A DNA stretch of 64,000 nt from assembly GCA_043808235.1 (NCBI GenBank), contig JAZDFC010000084.1, positions 62,001-126,000 on the forward strand, in the 5' to 3' direction. Of the stretch, positions 1-7,036 are shown piece after piece (position 1 is the stretch's first letter; every line of letters begins with the position of its first letter). Made by a program: the position numbers and the translations under genes. Below the pieces are notes generated by a model. That model was not told where the DNA came from. It saw nothing but the letters and a program-made list of their open reading frames with translations, and did no database searches. Origin of the DNA: JAZDFC01 sp043808235 (GTDB taxonomy: Bacteria; Bacteroidota; Ignavibacteria; Ignavibacteriales; Melioribacteraceae).

Positions 1-157
1 GAACGACATTAAATTTTTCATCGCAGATGAAATAGATTGTATTAGTAGCTTGCATTATTGATTCGATGAAAGAAATTGATTCAATTTCTTTCACGGAAAA
101 TTGAGCGCCTGTTTTAGGCTGATCTTTTTTGATATTAGTATTTTTTTGCCCGGACAT
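1..157 (-). CDS. PAS-like domain protein, N-terminal fragment cut by the window edge
   Basis: An open frame starts with ATG at 157 and runs leftwards off the window, giving about 52 residues. It begins MSGQKNTNIKKDQP and reaches a stretch reading IYFICDEKFNVV, which resembles the first strands of a PAS sensor domain. A PAS-containing signalling protein such as a histidine kinase is therefore plausible, but too little is visible to decide. There is no clear Shine-Dalgarno sequence, only an AT-rich leader. Bases 68-92, inside this frame, form an odd perfect palindrome that is reported separately. Confidence 0.5.
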   Translation of the reverse strand, partial: MSGQKNTNIKKDQPKTGAQFSVKEIESISFIESIMQATNTIYFICDEKFNVV

Positions 158-430
158 ATTTTATATCTATATATTTAATTGGAAAAAGAAATTTCAGCTA
201 TACTAAATCAATTTGGAAAAAACCTGGAATCCACTGAATATTTTCGAAAGATTGCTTTAAATAGTTAAGCCAAATTAGTAAAAAATTTGCGATATCAAAA
301 TTTGAGGCAATTATATTTATCAAAAGCATAGAAAATCTTAATGCTGAAGTTCAGGCGCCAATTAAAATGTTGCAGCGAAATCGTATCTTTGTAATGGCAA
401 ATATAATTTGAATATTATTAAAGGTGCAGC
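158..430. other. Intergenic region between divergent genes, presumed promoters
   Basis: These 273 bases lie between the divergent PAS-like gene and pgi. They are AT-rich, with no open frame worth calling and no recognisable RNA. The promoters of both genes should lie here. AAGGTG at 421-426 is the probable ribosome binding site of pgi. Confidence 0.4.
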
Positions 431-2143
431 ATGTCAAAGGAAATCAATTTTAATTACGAATTAGGTACTCATAAAAGCGAGGTTGAACAAACCGTAACCG
501 AAATGGCAAATCAAAAAATATCCCGCCGGATTTGGCAAAAAGATTTTACGGTTTGGAGCGAAAATCCGACTGAAATATCGAACAGATTGGGCTGGCTCGA
601 TTGTACTGAAGTTACTAAGAATAGTGTGGTGGAAATAAAAAAATTCTCCGAACAAATTCGAACTGAAGGATTTACGGATGTATTATTGCTTGGAATGGGC
701 GGTTCCAGCCTGGCGCCGGAGGTCTTTCGGAAAACTTTCGGGAAAAAAGAAGGCTTCCCCGATCTGCACGTTCTCGACAGTACCCATCCCGATGCGGTAA
801 TTGAATACTCAAAAAAATTTAATCCCGATACCACCTTATATATAGTCTCAACAAAATCCGGTGGTACGGTTGAGACGATGTCCTTCATGAAATACTTCTA
901 TACGTTCGCACAAAATAAACTTGGAAAAGAAAATGTGTCGCAACATTTTGTAGCGATCACTGATCCCGGCAGCGGGCTTCAACAAATCGCGGAAGATTTG
1001 AAATTCAAAAAAATATTCTTGAATGATCCCAACATCGGGGGACGGTATTCGGCGCTCTCATTGTTCGGGATTGTGCCGGCAGCTTTATTGGGTGTTGATA
1101 TCGAACTGTTGCTTAACAGAGCTTCGAAGACTGCTTCCGAAAGTAAGGATGACAAAAATATGAATACAAGCTCATTTCTTGGTGCCGTAATGGGAGCGCT
1201 TGCTTTGAAGAGAGTTGATAAAGTTACATTCATTTTATCGCCGCAGATTTCTTCATTCGGCACGTGGGCAGAGCAATTAATTGCCGAAAGCATCGGTAAA
1301 ATTGGGAAGGGAATTTTACCGGTTGAAGGTGAATCGCTTGAAAGTCCCGCCCATTATTCGAATGACAGATTATTTGTTTATATCAAATTGAAAAATGATT
1401 CTACCTTTGATAAAAATTATGGGGAATTAAAAGCAGCAGGATTCCCAGTAATTAATATTTTGTGGAAAGATATTTATGATCTTGCCGGAGAATTTATGCG
1501 ATGGGAGTTTGCGACTGCTATTGCTGGCTGGAAAGTCGGGATCCAGCCGTTCGACCAACCAAATGTTGAGTCCGCAAAAGTACTTGCGCGGCAAATGATG
1601 AAAGTTTATGGCGAAACAGGCAAGCTGCCGGAATTAAATCCGAAAGTAAAAGAAGATTCCATTTTGATATTCACCGATTTGGAAGTGACAAACGTAAAAG
1701 ATGCTATTAATAAATTCCTCAATAATTTTGATGGCGGCGATGATGGGAAATCAAGAAGTTATGTTTCGATTCACGCTTACTTAAAACCGGAATCGGAAAT
1801 CGAATCATCGCTTCAAAACCTTCGCACTGTAATTCAAAACAAATATAAACTTGCTACCACCATTGGTTTTGGCCCGAGGTTTTTGCATTCCACCGGTCAA
1901 CTTCACAAAGGCGATGCGGGCAATGGACTCTTCATTCAATTCACAGCGGATTATAATGAGGATGCGCAAATTCCCGACGAAGCAGGAAGTGATAACTCAT
2001 CAATTAGTTTCGGTGTGTTAATCAACGCGCAATCACTTGGTGACCGCCAGGCGCTTCTCGATAACAAAAGAAGAGTTATCCGTTTTGATCTTGGGAAAGA
2101 TATCATCGGCGGGATTAACAAACTTATCCGGATTTTGGATTAG
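431..2143 (+). CDS. pgi: Glucose-6-phosphate isomerase (transaldolase/PGI-type)
   Basis: This cytoplasmic enzyme interconverts glucose 6-phosphate and fructose 6-phosphate in glycolysis and gluconeogenesis. At 570 residues it has the sugar isomerase signatures: GMGGSSLAPE at 88-97, STKSGGT at 140-146, GGRYSALS at 203-210 and AEQLIAESIGK at 280-290 with a likely catalytic Glu. The N-terminal stretch around NRLGWLD and the long C-terminal part resemble the isomerase half of the bifunctional transaldolase/phosphoglucose isomerase proteins more than E. coli Pgi. No transaldolase domain is attached here. AAGGTG lies six bases before the ATG, which supports this start. A strong terminator follows immediately, so it is probably monocistronic. 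Confidence 0.9.
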   Translation: MSKEINFNYELGTHKSEVEQTVTEMANQKISRRIWQKDFTVWSENPTEISNRLGWLDCTEVTKNSVVEIKKFSEQIRTEGFTDVLLLGMGGSSLAPEVFRKTFGKKEGFPDLHVLDSTHPDAVIEYSKKFNPDTTLYIVSTKSGGTVETMSFMKYFYTFAQNKLGKENVSQHFVAITDPGSGLQQIAEDLKFKKIFLNDPNIGGRYSALSLFGIVPAALLGVDIELLLNRASKTASESKDDKNMNTSSFLGAVMGALALKRVDKVTFILSPQISSFGTWAEQLIAESIGKIGKGILPVEGESLESPAHYSNDRLFVYIKLKNDSTFDKNYGELKAAGFPVINILWKDIYDLAGEFMRWEFATAIAGWKVGIQPFDQPNVESAKVLARQMMKVYGETGKLPELNPKVKEDSILIFTDLEVTNVKDAINKFLNNFDGGDDGKSRSYVSIHAYLKPESEIESSLQNLRTVIQNKYKLATTIGFGPRFLHSTGQLHKGDAGNGLFIQFTADYNEDAQIPDEAGSDNSSISFGVLINAQSLGDRQALLDNKRRVIRFDLGKDIIGGINKLIRILD

Positions 2144-2190
2144 CCAAATAAATTTTTCAAAAGATGTACGATAAACAAATGGAAATAAGA

Positions 2191-2218
2191 TGCAGAGGTG
2201 AGAGCCTCTGCATTTTTT
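2191..2218 (+). terminator. Rho-independent terminator after pgi
   Basis: An 8-bp perfect stem TGCAGAGG/CCTCTGCA with loop TGAGAG is followed by six T. It lies 47 bases after the pgi stop. It ends against the stop codon of the convergent gene at 2217, so it may also act from the other side. Confidence 0.85.
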
Positions 2219-3167
2219 ATAGAAATCCTATCGTGAAAACAATTGCATTGTCGTTATAATCATTGAAGGTATGAGTGTACTCAAGATTTATCAGCACTTG
2301 AAATCCATATGTGCGAAAAATTCTCAATCCTCCACGCAGACCTATCTCGAATCCGTCCGAATCCATATCATCTTTATTACTATAGTATCCATCACTGTAA
2401 TAATCATGCGAAACCCAGTGGAAGCCAAAGGAACCGCCAATAAACGGACTAATGTCTGTCTTTGAAAATAAATAGGATGAATATATATTCAAAGCAATCC
2501 CGTCCCTTAAGCCGGCAAGTAATCCTACTTCGTAATCTTGCAGTTCGTATCCGTATCTAAAGTCGAAAGTAAAAACTTTGTCCTCGCCGCTGTATCCGCT
2601 CATAGGGAAGAGATAACCAAATGAAAATCCATAATTTTTATTTGAGGCTCTTCGATTGGATTCGATTGTTTCGCTTTTCATTATTGTCCCGACTTCGACA
2701 TTTTCGGTAACAAGTTTTTCTGCAATAATACTGTTCACAATTCGTTTGATCACGGTTTCCATATCATCAACTTTAGCAGATGTTATCTGCTCTTTTAGAA
2801 TTTCCTTTTTTGATTCAACATCAACAAGGAAATATTGCACTATAATTTTTTCGCCAAGTCCAATTAATTTTGTGCAGATCACTTTATTGCATCCTAAGTC
2901 GGCACCAATCTGCGCTGCGCAATCCAGATCGAAACATTCTCTGTTCTTTAATTTTGCTTCGAGTGTATCTTTTGGCAATATGCTAAATTTTTTCTGATTT
3001 TCAAGCTCAAACCTAAAAATCGATTCAAGCGTTTTTGCGAGAGATTCGTCGATGTTGTCATTCTGAAATGGCAACAAAACTATTTGCTTAACAGGTTGGT
3101 CTTGCGCGCTGTTAATCCCGGTACCAAAGAAAAGGCTCACAAACAACACACATAAAAATGTTTTCAT
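2217..3167 (-). CDS. Secreted TolB-like N-terminal / outer-membrane beta-barrel protein
   Basis: This is a 316-residue envelope protein of unknown function. Residues 1-21 form a signal peptide ending near NSAQ. Residues about 25-150 contain LPFQNDNID..., a DCAAQIGADLG segment and IIVQYFLVDVESKK. These match the pattern of TolB_N/CsgG-like domains in which a small alpha/beta unit senses or binds envelope partners. From about 175 the protein alternates aromatic and small residues in amphipathic strands and ends in FTIGFL, typical of an outer-membrane beta-barrel whose last strand is recognised by BamA. GGAG precedes the ATG. It is convergent with pgi. The exact family is uncertain. Confidence 0.6.
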   Translation of the reverse strand: MKTFLCVLFVSLFFGTGINSAQDQPVKQIVLLPFQNDNIDESLAKTLESIFRFELENQKKFSILPKDTLEAKLKNRECFDLDCAAQIGADLGCNKVICTKLIGLGEKIIVQYFLVDVESKKEILKEQITSAKVDDMETVIKRIVNSIIAEKLVTENVEVGTIMKSETIESNRRASNKNYGFSFGYLFPMSGYSGEDKVFTFDFRYGYELQDYEVGLLAGLRDGIALNIYSSYLFSKTDISPFIGGSFGFHWVSHDYYSDGYYSNKDDMDSDGFEIGLRGGLRIFRTYGFQVLINLEYTHTFNDYNDNAIVFTIGFL

Positions 3168-3324
3168 TTGATCTCCACAAATGAGTATTAATTACTATTA
3201 ATAAGATAGGAAAATCTTGTAGATATACTATGTCCAAAATATTTGACCTTCTAAAATTTGGAGTCTACGGAACCTCTTTTTGAAATGAACGGGTAAGTAT
3301 TTTGTTGTGTTTTTATCGTGAGTC

Positions 3325-3360
3325 AAAAAGCTCAACATCAATCGATGTCGAGCTTTTTTT
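3325..3360 (-). terminator. Terminator hairpin after the AraC-family gene
   Basis: The arms AAAAAGCTC-A-ACATC and GATGT-C-GAGCTTTTT pair with a single A/C mismatch around a 4-base loop. The hairpin is 15 bases after the stop of the minus-strand gene at 3375, and a T run follows on either strand. It may be bidirectional, although the neighbouring minus-strand gene starts rather than ends on the other side. Confidence 0.7.
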
Positions 3361-3374
3361 GGTTCTAAGAATTG

Positions 3375-4343
3375 CTATAGTGGTTTTACCGGGACACAAA
3401 TGTCGACAATACATTTGCCTTCGGGATGATCTTTCGGTGAGTTTAAGTAAAGTTCATAGCACAAGCGGTCATCGCATTGGTAACCGCTCTGAGGAAGCCA
3501 AATTCCCATAATAGCATTCCATGCATCCGGGTATTCATTCGAAAGAAGTTCGAAATGACCAACTGCAAACTTACCGCCGGGTATTACCGCTTTACCAACC
3601 TCGCCATCAACTTTAGTGTCTTGGGGAACGGAGATACAAACATCAACACGTAATTTCGTATCCTCTGTTATTTCAGGATCATCATAATATACCGCGAGAA
3701 CTTTTGTTTCGGGAAATTTAATTAAGTCTCTTGAACCCGCCCAGGCAAACAATCTTTCAAAGAGTCCTTCAAATAATTTTTGATTCCCTTTGTAAGGTCC
3801 GATATGGCGTATATACGCCACTGGCATTTCTGGCAGCATCATTACTTCAATATTTACGTCTTTTCTTTTGTCCATTTTAATTCTCCATAATTGTTTTTGA
3901 TTGACGCCGTCAATATAGAATGTGGAGATATCGAAACTTTTATTTGTATTGCCAATCGTTTTACTCCTGTTGCTATTTGTTTTACCTGCATTGCTTTTTT
4001 GATTGCGCCAATCGCTCGGAGTAGTTTTAAAATACTCCTTGAACTTTCTTGAAAACAGCGACATGCTCGAAAATCCTGTTGCAATTGAAATTTCTGTGAT
4101 TGACATATCGGGATTTGAGATTAAAAATGCCGCGGCTTTCTCGAGTCGGAGACGCTGGATAAATTGATTTAGCGTTTCTCCAATAACCGAAGTGAATATT
4201 CTATGAAAATGAAATTTGGAAAAATTGGCTACACATGCTAGTTCATCCAAAGTTAATTCTTTATTTAAATTTTTGTTGATGTAATCAATTGCCCGGTTTA
4301 TCCTTGACGTGTACTCTTTTTCAATTTTAGGATTTATTTTCAT
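3375..4343 (-). CDS. AraC-family regulator with GyrI-like ligand-binding domain
   Basis: A 322-residue transcription factor. Residues about 12-110 are a double helix-turn-helix of the AraC type (ELTLDELACVANFSKFHFHRIF, then ITEISIATGFSSMSLFSRKFKEYF). Residues about 163-322 are a GyrI/BmrR-like effector-binding domain, with the characteristic PVAYIRHIGPYKG opening and an acidic, aromatic C-terminal half. This order is the one seen in Rob/SoxS-like multidrug regulators, where the C-terminal half binds amphipathic small molecules. The gene is divergent from an MFS transporter, which makes regulation of that exporter the natural guess, though this is inference. No convincing Shine-Dalgarno sequence is present. 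Confidence 0.85.
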   Translation of the reverse strand: MKINPKIEKEYTSRINRAIDYINKNLNKELTLDELACVANFSKFHFHRIFTSVIGETLNQFIQRLRLEKAAAFLISNPDMSITEISIATGFSSMSLFSRKFKEYFKTTPSDWRNQKSNAGKTNSNRSKTIGNTNKSFDISTFYIDGVNQKQLWRIKMDKRKDVNIEVMMLPEMPVAYIRHIGPYKGNQKLFEGLFERLFAWAGSRDLIKFPETKVLAVYYDDPEITEDTKLRVDVCISVPQDTKVDGEVGKAVIPGGKFAVGHFELLSNEYPDAWNAIMGIWLPQSGYQCDDRLCYELYLNSPKDHPEGKCIVDICVPVKPL

Positions 4344-4519
4344 AGTATTTTTCAGTCGCTTAATTGTTACCGATATTCGTTTACCAAAACTATTAAATAG
4401 CAGTAAATATTTAACCGATATTTTAAAATAGTTTTGACGACGCTTTACCGGAATAAGAATAATCTTTTTCCAATATTTGATTTGGAATATTTTTCAATTT
4501 ACCGGATTGTATTTAACTC
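4344..4519. promoter_or_regulatory. Divergent promoter region between AraC regulator and MFS transporter
   Basis: The 176 bases between the two divergent starts are strongly AT-rich. The arrangement implies two outward promoters and probably an operator for the regulator. I could not settle on individual -10/-35 elements or a symmetrical operator. Confidence 0.4.
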
Positions 4520-5707
4520 ATGAATCCCTGGAAAGGATTAAAAGGACTACCAAGAAATATCTGGCTTATCTCAGCAGGCACATTAATAAACCGTGCGGGT
4601 TCGATGGTAATGCCGTTTCTTGCCTTATATTTAACTCAAGGGCTGCGCGTATCAACCGCTAAAGCCGGTTTGATAATAGCAAGCTACGGTATCGGTTCGT
4701 TGATATCGGCGCCTTTTGCAGGGAAGCTCAGTGACAAAATCGGTCCATTAAAATTGATGAAGTATTCTCTCTTCTTAACCGGATTCATCTTTCTTTTATA
4801 TTCGTTTGTTAGAAATTATTATCTGCTATTTTTGGTTACGGTCTTACTTGCGGTTATTTCCGAGTCGTTCCGACCGGCGAGCATGGCATTCATTTCCGAT
4901 CAAACAACCACCACGCAGAGGAAAAATGCATTTGCGCTTTATCGTCTCGCAATAAATGTTGGAATGAGCATTGGTCCGGTTGCAGGAGGGTTTTTAAGTG
5001 CAATAAATTTTTCACTTCTGTTTTATTCCAACGCAGCCGCTGCTCTTTGTGCCGGTATGTTCTTTTTATTTACGAGATGGCAAAAATCAGAACCGGAAGA
5101 TGAGGATAAAAAAATTGACAGCAATTATATATCCACGAGTTCAAATACAATTGTAATTAAGGATTACACTTTACTTTACTTTTTAATTTCGTTTCTTCCA
5201 ATACTAACTATTTTCTTTCAGATACTAAGTACCATCCCTCTGTTTATCGTTAACGAACTTGGCTATGCACGCTCTACTTTTGGTTTGCTTTTAACTGTAA
5301 ATACCGTTTTGGTAATTTTAATTGAAGTCCCGTTAAATACCGCAATGAGTCATTGGGAAGACAGGAAATCACTTTTTCTTGGCTGCGTTCTTACTGCGAT
5401 TGGATTCGGCGCAATGGCATTTGCAAATGATATTTTTTCGCTTGTGATTTCAATAACTATTTGGTCATTCGGCGAGATGATAATATTTCCTTCATCATCG
5501 ACCTATGTTTCAAAAATTGCCGTGAAAGGAAAAACAGGCGAGTACATGGGGTACTATCAAATGACTACAGCATTATCTTTCCTATTAGCGCCTGCGGCGG
5601 GTACGTGGGTACTCGAGTCTTTCGGTTCTTTTAATCTATGGATTTGGTCTTTTGTCTTCGGAATGATTTCCGCAATAATGATGTTATGGATAAAAAGAAA
5701 AAAATAA
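4520..5707 (+). CDS. MFS transporter, drug-efflux type
   Basis: A 395-residue inner-membrane permease with about 12 hydrophobic segments and a short hydrophilic loop near residues 190-210 (EPEDEDKKID), the usual central loop of the major facilitator family. The first helix region reads NIWLISAGTLINRAG. The loop after helix 2 contains GKLSDKIGPLK, a form of the conserved MFS motif A. Proton-driven export of drugs or metabolites is typical for this subgroup; the substrate cannot be read from the sequence. The ATG at 4520 leads directly into the first helix. It is divergent from an AraC/GyrI regulator that may control it. rlmI follows 115 bases later. Confidence 0.85.
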   Translation: MNPWKGLKGLPRNIWLISAGTLINRAGSMVMPFLALYLTQGLRVSTAKAGLIIASYGIGSLISAPFAGKLSDKIGPLKLMKYSLFLTGFIFLLYSFVRNYYLLFLVTVLLAVISESFRPASMAFISDQTTTTQRKNAFALYRLAINVGMSIGPVAGGFLSAINFSLLFYSNAAAALCAGMFFLFTRWQKSEPEDEDKKIDSNYISTSSNTIVIKDYTLLYFLISFLPILTIFFQILSTIPLFIVNELGYARSTFGLLLTVNTVLVILIEVPLNTAMSHWEDRKSLFLGCVLTAIGFGAMAFANDIFSLVISITIWSFGEMIIFPSSSTYVSKIAVKGKTGEYMGYYQMTTALSFLLAPAAGTWVLESFGSFNLWIWSFVFGMISAIMMLWIKRKK

Positions 5708-5822
5708 TATTAAGGTTGAAATGAAAATATATATAGCATCTTTGTTATATTACATAATCCACGAAACAGCATTATACTTCTTTTTATTTCATAAATTTCA
5801 AAACACAAAAAAACGATACGAT

Positions 5823-7007
5823 ATGAATGCGATAAAGCTAAAACCCGGACGGGAAAAATCCTTGAAACGAAAACACCCGTGGATTTTTTCAGGCGCCATT
5901 GATAAAGTTAACGGCAATCCAAATAACGGAGAAACCGTTGACGTTTTTTCCTCCAGAAATGAATGGCTCGGTAAAGGCGCATACTCGAGTGAATCGCAGA
6001 TTCGCGTGCGGATGTGGACGTTCGATGAATTAAATGCGATTGACCGGGAATTCTTTGTCCAAAAAATTCAATCAGCATTTCAACTTAGAAAAACAATTTT
6101 AAATACAGAGACAAACGCCTTCCGGATAATCAATTCCGAATCCGACGGACTGCCCGGATTGATTGTTGACATGTACGCGGGTTATCTCGTTTGTCAATTT
6201 CTATCAGCCGGTGCAGAATTTTGGAAAAAAGAAATTGTTAATTCAATTCAAGAAATTATTCCTTCCAAAGGAATTTACGAACGTTCTGATGTTGATGTCC
6301 GTGCAAAAGAAGGATTACACCCCATAACCAGCGTACTTGCTGGCGAGGAACCGCCGGATATTTTTAAGATTACCGAGAATGGAAATAAATTTTTGGTGGA
6401 TGTAAAGCGGGGACATAAAACCGGTTTCTATCTCGATCAGCGAGACAACCGCGCAACGCTTGCGAAATTCGCAGAGGGGAAGCACATTCTAAATTGTTTT
6501 TCGTACACCGGTGGATTCAGTGTCTACGCATTAAAAGCCAATGCTGCCAAAGTTACAAACATTGATTCTTCCGCCGATGCGTTGAGCTTGCTGGATAGAA
6601 ATATCGAATTGAACAATCTCGACAAAAATAAAAACGAAAATGTAGAAGGCGATGTTTTCAAAATTCTCAGAAAGTACCGGGACGAAAACCGGTTGTTCGA
6701 TTTGGTAATCCTCGATCCGCCAAAATTCATCGAGTCGAAATCGAATCTTGACAAAGCAGCCCGCGGTTACAAAGATATTAACATGCTCGCTTTTAAAATT
6801 CTAAAACCCGGCGGAACGCTGTTCACATTTTCCTGTTCCGGATTGATGGAAAGAGAGTTGTTCCAAAAGGTAGTCTCGGATGCCGCACTCGACGCGGGAC
6901 GCGATGCGAAAATTGTAAATTGGCTTACGCAATCCTCCGATCATCCATGTTCATTAAATTTCCCGGAAGGATTATATTTGAAAGGACTGATTTGCCAGGC
7001 GGATTAA
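5823..7007 (+). CDS. rlmI: 23S rRNA m5C1962 methyltransferase, RlmI-like
   Basis: This enzyme uses S-adenosylmethionine to methylate a cytosine in large-subunit rRNA. The 394-residue product lines up with E. coli RlmI almost end to end: GREKSLKRKHPWIFSGA at 9-25 (PUA domain), HKTGFYLDQRDNR at 198-210, SAM motif NCFSYTGGFS at 224-233, DPPKF at 298-302, and FSCSG at 336-340 with likely catalytic Cys338. An in-frame ATG at 5721 would add 34 residues. That extension has no counterpart in RlmI, so 5823 was chosen, although AAGG does precede the 5721 ATG. It lies just downstream of the MFS gene and is convergent with priA. Confidence 0.9.
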   Translation: MNAIKLKPGREKSLKRKHPWIFSGAIDKVNGNPNNGETVDVFSSRNEWLGKGAYSSESQIRVRMWTFDELNAIDREFFVQKIQSAFQLRKTILNTETNAFRIINSESDGLPGLIVDMYAGYLVCQFLSAGAEFWKKEIVNSIQEIIPSKGIYERSDVDVRAKEGLHPITSVLAGEEPPDIFKITENGNKFLVDVKRGHKTGFYLDQRDNRATLAKFAEGKHILNCFSYTGGFSVYALKANAAKVTNIDSSADALSLLDRNIELNNLDKNKNENVEGDVFKILRKYRDENRLFDLVILDPPKFIESKSNLDKAARGYKDINMLAFKILKPGGTLFTFSCSGLMERELFQKVVSDAALDAGRDAKIVNWLTQSSDHPCSLNFPEGLYLKGLICQAD

Positions 7008-7036
7008 TATAGTTCAAAAAAAATTTTGCGATGAGT

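Noticed and set aside
3806..3819. 14-base palindrome GGCGTATATACGCC within the AraC-family gene
   Set aside because: It encodes the conserved VAYIRH part of the GyrI-like domain, so the symmetry is explained by codon choice.
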